DNA of 64,000 nt, from positions 857,372 to 921,371 of the forward strand of contig NZ_LMPT01000019.1 of assembly GCF_001424425.1 (NCBI RefSeq), in the 5' to 3' direction. Origin of the DNA: Acidovorax sp. Leaf191. Lineage in GTDB: Bacteria; Pseudomonadota; Gammaproteobacteria; Burkholderiales; Burkholderiaceae_C. The notes under the pieces were generated by a model. It was given only the letters and a program-made list of their open reading frames with translations, was not told the origin of the DNA and ran no database searches. Positions 1-8,523 of the stretch are shown here, in pieces (position 1 is the stretch's first letter; every line of letters starts with the position of its first letter). Position numbers and translations under genes: made by a program.

Positions 1-271
1 CGGCATCGGTCTCGACCAGGATGGCGCGGTCGGCGCCGATGGCCATCGCGGTGCGCAGGGTTTCCTGGCACTGGGCCACGCCGCAGGACACAGCGATGAC
101 TTCGGTCACCAGGCCCTTTTCTTTCAGGCGCACGGCCTCTTCGACGGCGATCTCGTCAAAGGGGTTCATGCTCATTTTCACGTTGGCGATGTCCACACCG
201 CACAAGTCCGATTTGACGCGGACCTTCACGTTGTAGTCCACCACGCGCTTGACGGGAACGAGAATTTTCAC
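1..271 (-). CDS. etfB: Electron transfer flavoprotein subunit beta, N-terminal part
   Basis: Only the first 90 codons are in the window; the gene runs off the left edge. The translation begins [19 protein letters not shown] and continues with the [18 protein letters not shown] segment and an [14 protein letters not shown] segment, which are signatures of EtfB, the AMP/FAD-binding partner of EtfA. EtfAB takes electrons from acyl-CoA dehydrogenases to the quinone pool, which fits the dehydrogenase-rich island that follows. I chose the GTG at 271 because an AAGG ribosome site sits seven bases upstream; an in-frame ATG at 286 would add five residues. etfA is expected downstream, outside the window. 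Confidence 0.93.
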   Translation of the reverse strand, partial: MKILVPVKRVVDYNVKVRVKSDLCGVDIANVKMSMNPFDEIAVEEAVRLKEKGLVTEVIAVSCGVAQCQETLRTAMAIGADRAILVETDA

Positions 272-333
272 GTGTCTACCTTTCATGCTGTCGCTGCTGT
301 GACCCGGCCTGGGGCCGGCCGGTCGGAATGGAT

Positions 334-394
334 GTGCCAGAGCACGACCACCATCGTGCTCTGGCACGAGCGCCTCCTCTCGCCAGGAGGCGCT
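334..394. terminator. Two tandem perfect hairpins between porin and etfB
   Basis: Arms 334-347 and 354-367 form a perfect 14-bp inverted repeat with a 6-base loop. Arms 369-378 and 385-394 form a perfect 10-bp repeat with a 6-base loop. They lie just past the porin stop codon on the minus strand and upstream of etfB. Neither is followed by a T run, so a role as terminator or mRNA-stabilising structure is inferred from position only. Confidence 0.5.
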
Positions 395-416
395 TCAAGC
401 CTTGGAGCCAGTGCCC

Positions 417-1523
417 TCAGAAGCTGTGCCGGACGCCGAAGGACAGGGCCTTCGCATTGGCGCCCATGGCGGCGGGGGCTACGGCGACGGTGCTTCCCAC
501 CAGCACCGTGTTGCTGGTGCTGTTGTTCTTGACCAGGCCACCAGACACGTAGAGCGCCGTGCGCTTGGATAGGAAGTACTCATAGGTCGCGCCATAGATC
601 GTGGCTTGCCCATCCGCGATGCCAGGCATTCTTTCGGTCTTGTTCCTGATGACTTGCAGGAGGATCTGGCTCTGGTTCAGAGGAATGGTTGCGCCGACCC
701 AGGCAGACTCGCTCTTCAGGAGGCTCGTGGCCGCCAGCACCTTGTTCTTCTCGGAAGGGTTGAAGGTGTAGTACCCCGTGGCCAGGCGCACAGGTCCGAA
801 GTTGTAGGAGCCTGCCGCGGTCCACTCGGACTGCCAGGCCGCGGCGGCTCCCGTGGGGATGTCCTTCGCATACTGGCGGAAACGCGCGTAGCCTGCGGTA
901 CCGAGCCAGGGGCCGTCGGCGTAGGTCAGGCTTCCTCCGTGGAAATTGCCGGCGTCGCTGGAGGCCGCCTCGCCCGGGGCCACCATGAAGCGGGCAGTCA
1001 CGGGGCCGCCTTTCCACGATCCGAAGATCGAGTTGTTGATGCGGGCCGTGGATTGGTGGCCAGGGTCGCCTGCCACGGAGGCCGGGCTCTGCAGGCTGCC
1101 AATGCCCGTCTGCTGCAGGTTGCCCCAGTAGTTGCCCACACCGGGGTCCACGGCCAGCAGCGACAGCGCCACGGGCGAGAGCTGCCTGCCGGCACGGACT
1201 TCCCAGTTGGTGCCGCTCAACCCCACCCAGGAGGCCCGGCCGAAGGCGGCACCGCCTTGCTGCAGGACGCCGGTGCTGCCGTCAAAACCCTGTTCGAGCA
1301 CGAAGTTGGCCTTGAGCCCGCCGCCCAGGTCTTCCGTGCCGCGAAAGCCCAGGCGAGAGGCCCAGCCCGCCCCGGAGTCGAGCCGCATGGTGCTGCCGGC
1401 ACCGTTGTCCACCCAGGTCAGTGACGCATCGAGCACGCCATAGATGGTCACCGAGGATTGCGCATAGGCCAACGGGGAGCCCAGCAGGGCCAGCACCGCA
1501 GTGGATGAGATGAGTTTGTTCAC
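417..1523 (-). CDS. Gram-negative general porin (Porin_4/OmpC-like)
   Basis: A 368-residue outer-membrane trimeric porin. It has a signal peptide (NKLISSTAVLALLGSPLAYA, cleavage before QSSVTIYG), the porin opening SSVTIYGVLDASLTWVDN, repeated amphipathic strands and a C-terminal aromatic residue (VRHSF), the usual signature for BAM-dependent assembly. I prefer the GTG at 1523, preceded by GGAG with five-base spacing, over an upstream TTG at 1538. A TetR-operator-like palindrome lies at 1596-1613, 73 bases upstream of the start, so expression is probably tied to the catabolic island and the porin may admit its substrate. The substrate itself cannot be read from the sequence. Confidence 0.93.
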   Translation of the reverse strand: MNKLISSTAVLALLGSPLAYAQSSVTIYGVLDASLTWVDNGAGSTMRLDSGAGWASRLGFRGTEDLGGGLKANFVLEQGFDGSTGVLQQGGAAFGRASWVGLSGTNWEVRAGRQLSPVALSLLAVDPGVGNYWGNLQQTGIGSLQSPASVAGDPGHQSTARINNSIFGSWKGGPVTARFMVAPGEAASSDAGNFHGGSLTYADGPWLGTAGYARFRQYAKDIPTGAAAAWQSEWTAAGSYNFGPVRLATGYYTFNPSEKNKVLAATSLLKSESAWVGATIPLNQSQILLQVIRNKTERMPGIADGQATIYGATYEYFLSKRTALYVSGGLVKNNSTSNTVLVGSTVAVAPAAMGANAKALSFGVRHSF

Positions 1524-1595
1524 GTTGTCTCCGTTCAATGTTTGTCATGCACGGCGGAGGGGCACGCCGACCGCCGGTTCGAAATGTAGCGTAAC

Positions 1596-1613
1596 TTACC
1601 GGTCGGCAGGTAA
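1596..1613. promoter_or_regulatory. TetR-type operator O1 (porin promoter)
   Basis: TTACCGGTCGGCAGGTAA is an imperfect 18-bp palindrome (TTACC ... GGTAA) in the porin upstream region. It is one of seven related sites in this window and probably the operator for one or both TetR regulators encoded here. Confidence 0.7.
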
Positions 1614-1657
1614 TTTAATTGAACGATGTTTGGCGTGATTGCGACAGCCGTACCGGC

Positions 1658-2761
1658 TCAGGACGCAGGTTGCAAAGACAGATCGATGCCGTAGGTGCGC
1701 GCCGCGGTGCCGCTGAATAGCTGCGTTCGCTCCGAGGGGCTGCAGGCCTTCGTGGCGTGCTTGAAAGCGTTCCAGAGCACCGGGTAGCTGCAGCCCACCT
1801 TGTCGACCGGAAAGTTGCTCTCGAACATGCACCGGTCTGCGCCGAATGCCTCGATGCACACCTCGAAATACGGAGACCAGGCGTTCGCGATCACTTCCGA
1901 GAGTGCGGGCCGGTCGGCCAGGTCCAGGCCGAAGCCCATGCGGTGCATGGCCAGGCCCCCCAGCTTGAGCCGCAGGTTCGGCCGCTGGGCCAGTGCGCGG
2001 ATGTGCCCGCGCCATGCGTCGAACACCTGCGCGCGCTGGCCGGCATAGGGGCCGATGCCCAGGGGCCCTCCGCAGTGGTTGAGCACCATGGGCGTGTCCG
2101 GGCACTGGTCGGCGAGGAAGGCCACGTCCGGCAGTTGCGTGTGGTAGACCCACAGGTCGAGCGACAGGCCCATGGCGCCAAGGCGCCGGGTGGCTTCTTG
2201 CCGGGCTGTGTCATCCCGAAGGATGCCCTCGCGGCCCTCTGTGGCTGGATGGACAGCCGGGTCTCTGTGCCAGGTGGGGCGCGCGCGGATGCCCCTGAAG
2301 CGCCCCTGTCCTGCTTCGATGTGCCTCTCCAGCACGGGTTCGATGCCGTCACCCAGCGCCAGGTCGGCCCACCCGACGATGGCGGCGCAGATCTGCGTGC
2401 GCGATCCCGTCTGTGCGAAGGCCAGCGCCTGTGCGGCTGCGAACGCGGTTTCCCCCACCGGCCGGAGCGCCTCCGGGCCATCGGCCAGATAGTGCGAATG
2501 GCAGTCCACGAACACGGTGGCGCGTATGTCGTGCCCGGTGCGAAGGTCCTGGCCCAGGTCGGCCTGCAGATAGCTTGCGCCGGGCAGCACCCACAGGTGG
2601 TGGTGGGCATCCACGATGGGCAGGTCCGGCTCGATGGCGTCTTCGTGGTGCAGGGCCAGCCAATCGGCCCGGGGCAGGGCGATGCTGGCATGCGCAGCCA
2701 CGGTGGGCTGAACGGCGGGGGCGGGGGCGTTGTGGCCCGGGCTGTGGTCAGAGGAGGGCAT
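1658..2761 (-). CDS. Amidohydrolase-family metal-dependent hydrolase (COG3618 type)
   Basis: A 367-residue TIM-barrel hydrolase of the amidohydrolase-2 family, which includes lactonases such as 2-pyrone-4,6-dicarboxylate and fuconolactone hydrolases. The metal motif HxH appears as IVDAHHHLW near residue 52, followed by the conserved VFVDCHSHYL, the VLNHCGGPLG segment and the C-terminal MFESNFPVDK with the conserved Asp-position loop. The start codon lies inside the end of the upstream SDR gene (14-base overlap), so the two genes are co-transcribed and translationally coupled. In this island it may open a lactone produced by the monooxygenase or hydrolyse a cyclic intermediate; this is inference. 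The N-terminal 25 residues are Pro/Ala-rich and look unstructured. Confidence 0.88.
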   Translation of the reverse strand: MPSSDHSPGHNAPAPAVQPTVAAHASIALPRADWLALHHEDAIEPDLPIVDAHHHLWVLPGASYLQADLGQDLRTGHDIRATVFVDCHSHYLADGPEALRPVGETAFAAAQALAFAQTGSRTQICAAIVGWADLALGDGIEPVLERHIEAGQGRFRGIRARPTWHRDPAVHPATEGREGILRDDTARQEATRRLGAMGLSLDLWVYHTQLPDVAFLADQCPDTPMVLNHCGGPLGIGPYAGQRAQVFDAWRGHIRALAQRPNLRLKLGGLAMHRMGFGLDLADRPALSEVIANAWSPYFEVCIEAFGADRCMFESNFPVDKVGCSYPVLWNAFKHATKACSPSERTQLFSGTAARTYGIDLSLQPAS

Positions 2762-3506
2762 GCGTGACTCCCCCGTCCACCAGCATGGATTCCCCCGTCA
2801 TGAAGCTGCTCTCGTCCGATGCGAGGAAGCAGGCTGCCGCCGCGATGTCGTCCACGTGCCCCAGGCGCCCCAGCGGGGTGCGCGCGATGCGCCGCGCCGC
2901 CACGGACTCGTCCATGTTTATGCGCACGCCTTCGGTGGGCACCGTGCCGGGTGCGATGGCGTTCACGCGGATCTTGCGAGCACCCAGTTCGACGGCTGCG
3001 GAGCGCGTGAGGCCCAGGGCCGCAGCCTTCACTCCGCAGTAGACCAGCGCGCCGGGAATGCCCAGAAAGCCCGCGGCCGAGGCGATGTTGATGATGGAGC
3101 CGCCGCCGCTGCGGCCCATGGCAGGTGCTGCCGCCTGGATGCCCCAGACGATGGAGTGAAAGCCGGTGGCTGTCATGCGATCGAGCATCTCGGGCGTGAT
3201 GTCCTGGGTCGGGCCATAGCGCACCCAGATCGCGTTGTTCACCAAGATGTCGAACCGGCCATGCTGCGTCTCCAGCGCGTCCACGGCCTGCGTGAACGTC
3301 TCGCGCAATGCGACATTGCCGCCGAAGCCCTGGGCCCGACCTCCGCCTTGCCGGATCTCATCGGCAGCCTTTCGTGCCAGGTCTTCGCGGATGTCGAGCA
3401 CCCCGACGATGGCCCCTTGGTCGGCAAAGGCCTGGGCGATCGCCCGTCCTATGCCTTGTGCACCGCCGGTGACCAGTGCCACCCTGTTGTCAAGCCTTTG
3501 GTTCAT
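2748..3506 (-). CDS. SDR-family oxidoreductase
   Basis: A 252-residue classical short-chain dehydrogenase. It has the TGGAQGIGRA cofactor motif near residue 12, an Asp after beta-2 (VLDIRED) that favours NAD(H), the NNAIW variant of NNAG, and a YCGVK active-site Tyr/Lys pair. The ATG at 3506 is preceded by AGGAG with good spacing and follows an operator at 3524-3541; an upstream TTG-type extension is not needed. It leads an operon with the amidohydrolase. It is a close paralogue of the SDR at 30246-31004: both end in LVDGGVTHALL and share the unusual NNAIWVRYGP segment. The likely reaction is alcohol/ketone interconversion on a ring or CoA-thioester intermediate. Confidence 0.92.
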   Translation of the reverse strand: MNQRLDNRVALVTGGAQGIGRAIAQAFADQGAIVGVLDIREDLARKAADEIRQGGGRAQGFGGNVALRETFTQAVDALETQHGRFDILVNNAIWVRYGPTQDITPEMLDRMTATGFHSIVWGIQAAAPAMGRSGGGSIINIASAAGFLGIPGALVYCGVKAAALGLTRSAAVELGARKIRVNAIAPGTVPTEGVRINMDESVAARRIARTPLGRLGHVDDIAAAACFLASDESSFMTGESMLVDGGVTHALL

Positions 3507-3523
3507 GCATGTCTCCTGAAAAA

Positions 3524-3541
3524 TTACTTGTCGACCGGTAA
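3524..3541. promoter_or_regulatory. TetR-type operator O2 (SDR-amidohydrolase promoter)
   Basis: TTACTTGTCGACCGGTAA lies 18 bases upstream of the SDR start. Its reverse complement matches O1 at 16 of 18 positions. It lies where repressor binding would block transcription start or early elongation. Confidence 0.7.
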
Positions 3542-3577
3542 TCCAGCAAGGCAAAAAAAGGGCCCCCCAGGTACCCG

Positions 3578-4348
3578 TCAGGCCCGGGGCGTTGCCTTCT
3601 TGCGTGCGGTGCTGGAGGGCGTCTTCGCGGCCGGTGGTGGCGCGTCCGTGGGCGCCGCAGCGGCGCTGGATGCGGCAGGCTCGCGCACCGTCATGCCCAG
3701 CAGGGCCATGTCGACGTACTGGCCCATGACATCCTTCACGCTCAGCTTTCCCTTGGGGGAGTGCCAGCGCGTGACGTAGTTCAGCCCGGACAGCAGAAAA
3801 CGGGTGGTCATGGCGGCATCTGCGTCGCGGAATTCGCCCGAATCGATCCCTTCCTGGACACAGCGCCGAAGCAGCTTCTCGTAGGTGTCTCTCAAGTGCA
3901 GCGCCACGCCCCTCTGCTCGGTGTGGCCTGCTTCGCGAAAAGCGTTGGCGCCGGCCAGCCAGTGGTCGCGATGTTCGTCGAGAAAGTGCGCCGATGAGCG
4001 CATGAACGCGCGAACCCGCTCGGTCGGGGTGTTGGCGCGCGCCACGTCGGCGCCGACCATCTGGACCAGGGCATCGAGCGACTGGATCACCACCCGCTCA
4101 TAGAGATCGTCCTTGTTCGGGAAGTGGTAGTACAGCGCGGCTTTGGTGATCTTGGCCTCTTCGGCAATGTCCCGCAGCGAGGTGGCGTGAAAGCCTCTGT
4201 GCGCGAACAGCCGGCGAGCGATGTCCAGCAGTTGGTCTTCGCGGTTGCCGCTGGCCAGGGAGGGATCGGTGGGGGCTTTTTTCGTGCCAGCGCGGGGAGC
4301 CATAGCGGGTGCTTTCTTGGTGGGGAAATCGTGGAGATTAACCCGCAT
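3578..4348 (-). CDS. TetR/AcrR family transcriptional regulator (first copy)
   Basis: A TetR-family repressor of up to 256 residues. The N-terminal HTH is clear (LLDIARRLFAHRGFHATSLRDIAEEAKITKAALYYHF in two parts), followed by a helical ligand-binding domain and an Ala/Pro/Lys-rich tail of about 30 residues. The recognition helix (ITKAALYYHFPNKDDLYER) is nearly the same as in the second TetR at 26670. An internal ATG at 4303 would give a 241-residue protein starting MAPRAGTKK; neither start has a strong ribosome site, so the N-terminus is uncertain. It is divergent from the acyl-CoA dehydrogenase operon, with operators O3 and O4 between them, which suggests autoregulation by a CoA-thioester or substrate-responsive repressor. 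Confidence 0.9.
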   Translation of the reverse strand: MRVNLHDFPTKKAPAMAPRAGTKKAPTDPSLASGNREDQLLDIARRLFAHRGFHATSLRDIAEEAKITKAALYYHFPNKDDLYERVVIQSLDALVQMVGADVARANTPTERVRAFMRSSAHFLDEHRDHWLAGANAFREAGHTEQRGVALHLRDTYEKLLRRCVQEGIDSGEFRDADAAMTTRFLLSGLNYVTRWHSPKGKLSVKDVMGQYVDMALLGMTVREPAASSAAAAPTDAPPPAAKTPSSTARKKATPRA

Positions 4349-4425
4349 TGGCCTGAGGGCATCGGCTGGATCGGGTTATCCACGAGACACAGACCTTGTG
4401 GGCCTGAAGGATTTCGAAGTATTAT

Positions 4426-4443
4426 TAACCAGTCGGCAGGTAA
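4426..4443. promoter_or_regulatory. TetR-type operator O3
   Basis: TAACCAGTCGGCAGGTAA lies in the divergent promoter region between the TetR gene and the acyl-CoA dehydrogenase operon. Its right half is identical to O1, O4 and O5. Confidence 0.68.
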
Positions 4444-4502
4444 ATTTTGCCGAGAAGGCGAGAACTTTCATATGGGCAGTGGGCCAAACTGCAATCCATA
4501 AC

Positions 4503-4520
4503 TTACCGAACGGCAGGTAA
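4503..4520. promoter_or_regulatory. TetR-type operator O4 overlapping the ribosome site
   Basis: TTACCGAACGGCAGGTAA ends five bases before the ATG at 4526. Its AGGT is the only Shine-Dalgarno-like element for that gene, so operator and ribosome site share bases. It is centred 77 bp from O3. Confidence 0.68.
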
Positions 4521-4525
4521 ATTTC

Positions 4526-5710
4526 ATGAGACTTGATCAAAACGAAGCGGACCGCGCATTCCGGCACGAGGTGCGGCGCTTTTGCGAGCAGAACGTACCC
4601 AATGCCTTGCGCGAACGCGTGCGCTCAGGCATGCGGGCCACGCCCGACGGCTTTCGCCAATGGCAGAACATCCTGTTCCGCCAGGGATGGGGGGCACCCA
4701 CCTGGCCGCGCGAGCACGGCGGTACCGGCTGGTCGCCGGTGCAGATCCACATCTTCGAGCAGGAGACTGCGGCCGCGGACGCGCCGCCGCAATTCCACCA
4801 GGGCCTGGAGCTCATCGGTCCCATCATCTTCACCTATGGCACGGCCGAGCAGAAGGCACGGTACCTGCCGCGCATCCTGTCGGGCGAAGACTGGTGGTGC
4901 CAGGGCTATTCGGAGCCCCAGGCCGGGTCCGACCTGGCCGGCCTGCGCACCCGCGCCGTGCGCGACGGCGACCACTATGTGGTCACCGGCCAGAAGCTGT
5001 GGACGAGCTATGCCCATGCGGCCAACCGCATGTTCTGCCTGGTGCGCACCAGCGATGAGACGCGCAAGCAGGATGGCATCTCGCTGCTGCTGATGGACAT
5101 GGACGCGCCCGGCATCACCGTGCGCCCGTTCCACACGCTCGACGAGCAGTCCCACGTCACGGAAGTGTTTTTGGATGCCGTGCGGGTGCCGGCCAGCCAG
5201 CTGCTGGGCGAGGAAGGCCGCGGCTGGAGCTATGGCAAGGTGCTCCTGGACCGCGAGCGCGCCTTGACGGCAACGTTGGGCGTGCGGCTGGCAAGGCAGC
5301 TCGAACAGGTGAAGGAGCTGGCACGCAAGACGCCAGACGCAGGGTCCAGCCTTTACCTGAACCCTGGCTTTCGCTCCAAGCTGGCGCAACTGGAGATCGA
5401 GGTGCAGGCGATCGAGCAGATGGGCCTGCGCATGCTGGCCGACAACGTGGCGGGTGTGGACACCGGGCCGCGCGGCTCCATGCTCAAGCTGCGCTGGTCA
5501 GAGCTGCTGCAGCGTGCCACGGAGCTGTGGGTGGAGACCCTGGGCTATGACGGCACGCGCTTTGCGTCCGCAGGGGGCGCGCCGGGTACCGTTCCCCTGG
5601 AGCAGTCGGGCCCGATGACGGCCTACCTCCACAGCCGCGTCACCAGCATCTATGGTGGTTCCAACGAAATCCAGCGCAACATCATCGCGCGCCGTGCACT
5701 CGGCCTTTAA
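4526..5710 (+). CDS. Acyl-CoA dehydrogenase (alpha-type subunit)
   Basis: A 394-residue FAD-dependent acyl-CoA dehydrogenase that would introduce a 2,3-double bond into an acyl-CoA and pass electrons to ETF. It shows the family motifs YSEPQAGSDLAGLRTRA near residue 130 and the C-terminal [19 protein letters not shown]. The usual MCAD-type catalytic Glu in the C-terminal YEG motif is Gly here, so the base must lie elsewhere, as in isovaleryl-type and some heteromeric enzymes. It is first in the plus-strand operon, and only three bases separate its stop from the next gene. The pair with the next gene resembles the two halves of the fused protein at 21736-24075, so an alpha-beta complex is likely. 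Confidence 0.93.
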   Translation: MRLDQNEADRAFRHEVRRFCEQNVPNALRERVRSGMRATPDGFRQWQNILFRQGWGAPTWPREHGGTGWSPVQIHIFEQETAAADAPPQFHQGLELIGPIIFTYGTAEQKARYLPRILSGEDWWCQGYSEPQAGSDLAGLRTRAVRDGDHYVVTGQKLWTSYAHAANRMFCLVRTSDETRKQDGISLLLMDMDAPGITVRPFHTLDEQSHVTEVFLDAVRVPASQLLGEEGRGWSYGKVLLDRERALTATLGVRLARQLEQVKELARKTPDAGSSLYLNPGFRSKLAQLEIEVQAIEQMGLRMLADNVAGVDTGPRGSMLKLRWSELLQRATELWVETLGYDGTRFASAGGAPGTVPLEQSGPMTAYLHSRVTSIYGGSNEIQRNIIARRALGL

Positions 5711-5713
5711 GAC

Positions 5714-6904
5714 ATGCACAACCATTACACACCCGAACAGAAGATGCTGGCGGACGGCGTGGAGCGCTTCGTGCGTGAGCACGGACGTTTCGAGCAGTGG
5801 CGCAAGCTCACGGCGGCCGGGGCTGCCTACGACGAAGACAACTGGCGCCGCATGGCCGACATGGGATGGCTGGCGCTGGCCATCCCGGAAGAGCACGGGG
5901 GCTTCGGTGCCTCTGCGGCCGACACCATGATCGTGGCCGAGGGCATCGGGCGGGGCCTGTTGCGCGAGCCTTTCGTCAGCACCAGTGTGATGGCGGCGCG
6001 CCTGCTCGCCAGGGCGGGTACCGCCGAGCAGTGCAAGCTGTTCGAGGGCATGGCGGATGGCAGCGTCCGCATCGCCGTCGCACTGGGCGAAGCCGCTGGG
6101 CGCTTTCACCTGAACAGCGTGCGCACGCGTGCCATGCCCTCGGGGGCGGGCTTTCGGCTGAGCGGCGAGAAGTCCTGGGTGCCCGATGCCAGCACGGCGC
6201 ACTGGCTCATCGTGCCTGCCCGCACCCGCGGCTCGGAAGGGGATGCGTCGAGCATCTCCCTGTTCCTGGTTCCGGCAGATTCGCCCGGGCTGCGGCGCAC
6301 CGACTTTCGCAGTCCCGATCACCAGTACATCAGCCAGCTGCAGATGGATGGGCTGGACCTTCCCGAATCGGCGCTGCTGGGGCCCCTGCATGAAGGTCTG
6401 GCGCTGCTGGAATATGCGGTGGACCATGCGATCGCAGCACGCCTGGCCGAGGCCTGCGGCGCGATGGATGCGGTGAGCGAAATGACGCTCGACTACCTCA
6501 AGGTGCGCAAGCAGTTCGGCACGACCATCGGCAGCTTCCAGGCGCTGCAGCACCGCATGGTCGACATGAGCATTGCCTGCGAAGAGTCCCGCTCGATGCT
6601 GCAGCTGGCGCTGGACGGCCTGGACGCCCCGCCTGCCCAGCGCAGGAGGTCCATCGCCGCTGCCAAGGCGCGAATCGGCCAGTGCGGCCTGTACGTGGGC
6701 TACCAGGCGGTGCAATTGCACGGCGGCGTGGGAACCAGCGATGAACTGGCCGTGAGCCACTACCTCAAGCGTCTGGCCATGATCGACACCGCCTACGGCA
6801 ACGCCGACTTCCAGCGCGATCGCTTCATCGCGCTGTCGGACGCGGTGCCCGCCGCAGTGTCGCAAGACGCTGCTTCCACCGCAAAGCAGGAGCAGATGGC
6901 ATGA
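5714..6904 (+). CDS. Acyl-CoA dehydrogenase (beta-type partner)
   Basis: A 396-residue acyl-CoA dehydrogenase family protein, more divergent than its neighbour. It keeps the [18 protein letters not shown] segment near residue 260 and the LHGGVGTSDELAVSHYLKR region, but lacks the C-terminal GGSNEIQR motif. Such partners are known in heteromeric acyl-CoA dehydrogenases of steroid and branched-acid catabolism, where each chain supplies part of the FAD or substrate site. The start lies three bases after the upstream stop and its stop overlaps the ligase start as ATGA, which indicates tight coupling. It corresponds to the N-terminal half of the fused protein at 21736-24075. Confidence 0.9.
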   Translation: MHNHYTPEQKMLADGVERFVREHGRFEQWRKLTAAGAAYDEDNWRRMADMGWLALAIPEEHGGFGASAADTMIVAEGIGRGLLREPFVSTSVMAARLLARAGTAEQCKLFEGMADGSVRIAVALGEAAGRFHLNSVRTRAMPSGAGFRLSGEKSWVPDASTAHWLIVPARTRGSEGDASSISLFLVPADSPGLRRTDFRSPDHQYISQLQMDGLDLPESALLGPLHEGLALLEYAVDHAIAARLAEACGAMDAVSEMTLDYLKVRKQFGTTIGSFQALQHRMVDMSIACEESRSMLQLALDGLDAPPAQRRRSIAAAKARIGQCGLYVGYQAVQLHGGVGTSDELAVSHYLKRLAMIDTAYGNADFQRDRFIALSDAVPAAVSQDAASTAKQEQMA

Positions 6905-8523
6905 GCGAACCGGCCGCATCCCGCTGGAACCTGGCCGACATCTTCGATGGTGTGGCTGCGCGTGTTCCCGCAGACCGACCTGCTATCGTGCAGGGAGACA
7001 AGGTGGTGAGCTGGGGCGAGCTCGACGCACGCAGCAACCGCGTGGCACGGGCCCTGCTTGCCGCCGGGCATGGCGCTGGCGAAAGGGTGGGGTTCCTGTC
7101 GAGGAACCATCCAGGCTACATCGAGGGCTTTGTGGCCTGCCTCAAGTCGCGCTTGATCCATGTGAACCTCAACTACCGGTACACGGTGGATGAAGTCGCA
7201 GGCGTTCTGGAAGACGCGGGTGCCACGGCCTTGCTCTACCAGCAAGAGTTCGCCCCGCTGGTGGCCGAGCTGGCCACGCGCTTGCCGGCACTGCGCTCAC
7301 GCATCTGCCTCGACGGAGAAAGCCTGGGCCATGAAGCCACGGCCAGCTTCCAGGCCTGGGCGGCGCAAGGCGACACCAGCCCGCTGGACATCGCGCGGGA
7401 CGAGCGGGACCCGCTGCTGCTTTACACCGGCGGTACCACGGGCCGGCCCAAAGGCGTGATCTGGCCGGGCAACCACTACCGGGCATGCCAGCTGGAATCG
7501 CCCCTGGTGCAGCGGCGCCCTGCCAGCCTGCCCGAGCACCTGGACATGGTCGAAGCCAACGCGGCGCCCGGCCGTGTGCTGCCCGCATGCCCGCTGATGC
7601 ACGGCGCAGGCATCAGCAGCACGCTGGCCGAGCTGCTCAATGGCGGCACGGCCTTGCTGCTCGCGCACCGCAGCTTCGATCCGCACGAGCTGTGGCAACT
7701 GGCGGAGCGTGGTCGCGCGACCCGTGTGCTGATCGTCGGCGATGTGTTCGCGCGCCCCATGCTGGCGGCGCTGGACGAAAAGCCCGGCCGCTACGACCTC
7801 TCTGCGCTCAAGGTCATCAGCTCCGCGGGCCTGATGTGGAGCGAGGAAATCAAGGCAGGCTTGCTGCGCCACCTTCCTTCGGTGGTGCTGGCCGACATCT
7901 ACGGCGCGTCCGAGGCCGCGGGCCTGGGCTACGCCATCACCACGCGGGACAAGGCCACGCCCACGGGCCGGTTCGAGCCGGGTCCGCATACCGTCATGGT
8001 GGGCGACGACGGGCGCATCGTGCCGGCAGGGCAGGAGGGCGAAGGCTGGCTCGCCCGGGGTGAACCATTGCCCGAAGGCTACTTCGGGGACCCGCGCAAG
8101 ACCGCGGAAGTGTTCCGCACCATCGACGGCCGGCGCTACGCCGTGCCGGGTGACCGCGTACGGCGCCATCCCGACGGCTCCATGCAACTGCTCGGGCGTG
8201 GCAGCCTGGTGATCAACTCCGGCGGGGAGAAGATCTACGTGGAGGAAGTCGAGGAAGCCCTCAAGCGGCTGCCGGGCGTGCGGGATGTGCTGGTGGTGGG
8301 CGTGCCCGACGAACGCTGGGGCAATGCCATTGTCGCTCTGCTCGATACCGGCGGCGTGCCTGCGAATGCCCAGGCCTTGCGCACGGGCCTGGCGCCGTAC
8401 CTCGCAGGCTACAAGGTGCCCAAGCACTTCCTGGTGGTGGAGCAACTGCCCCGCGCCGACAGCGGCAAGGGCGACTACCGCGCCGCGCGCGAGCTTGCGC
8501 AGGCGCAACTGGAGGCCGCATGA
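6901..8523 (+). CDS. AMP-forming acyl-CoA ligase (first copy)
   Basis: A 540-residue ANL-superfamily enzyme that adenylates a carboxylic acid with ATP and transfers it to CoA. The phosphate loop YTGGTTGRPKG is near residue 175, the IYGASE motif (A5) near residue 338, the GDRVRRHPDG region near residue 418, and the catalytic Lys of SGKGDY near the C-terminus. It overlaps the preceding gene by four bases and the following receptor gene by four bases (ATGA), so it sits inside a single operon. Its substrate is unknown; by context it is the acid taken up by the island or released by lactone opening. Confidence 0.92.
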   Translation: MSEPAASRWNLADIFDGVAARVPADRPAIVQGDKVVSWGELDARSNRVARALLAAGHGAGERVGFLSRNHPGYIEGFVACLKSRLIHVNLNYRYTVDEVAGVLEDAGATALLYQQEFAPLVAELATRLPALRSRICLDGESLGHEATASFQAWAAQGDTSPLDIARDERDPLLLYTGGTTGRPKGVIWPGNHYRACQLESPLVQRRPASLPEHLDMVEANAAPGRVLPACPLMHGAGISSTLAELLNGGTALLLAHRSFDPHELWQLAERGRATRVLIVGDVFARPMLAALDEKPGRYDLSALKVISSAGLMWSEEIKAGLLRHLPSVVLADIYGASEAAGLGYAITTRDKATPTGRFEPGPHTVMVGDDGRIVPAGQEGEGWLARGEPLPEGYFGDPRKTAEVFRTIDGRRYAVPGDRVRRHPDGSMQLLGRGSLVINSGGEKIYVEEVEEALKRLPGVRDVLVVGVPDERWGNAIVALLDTGGVPANAQALRTGLAPYLAGYKVPKHFLVVEQLPRADSGKGDYRAARELAQAQLEAA

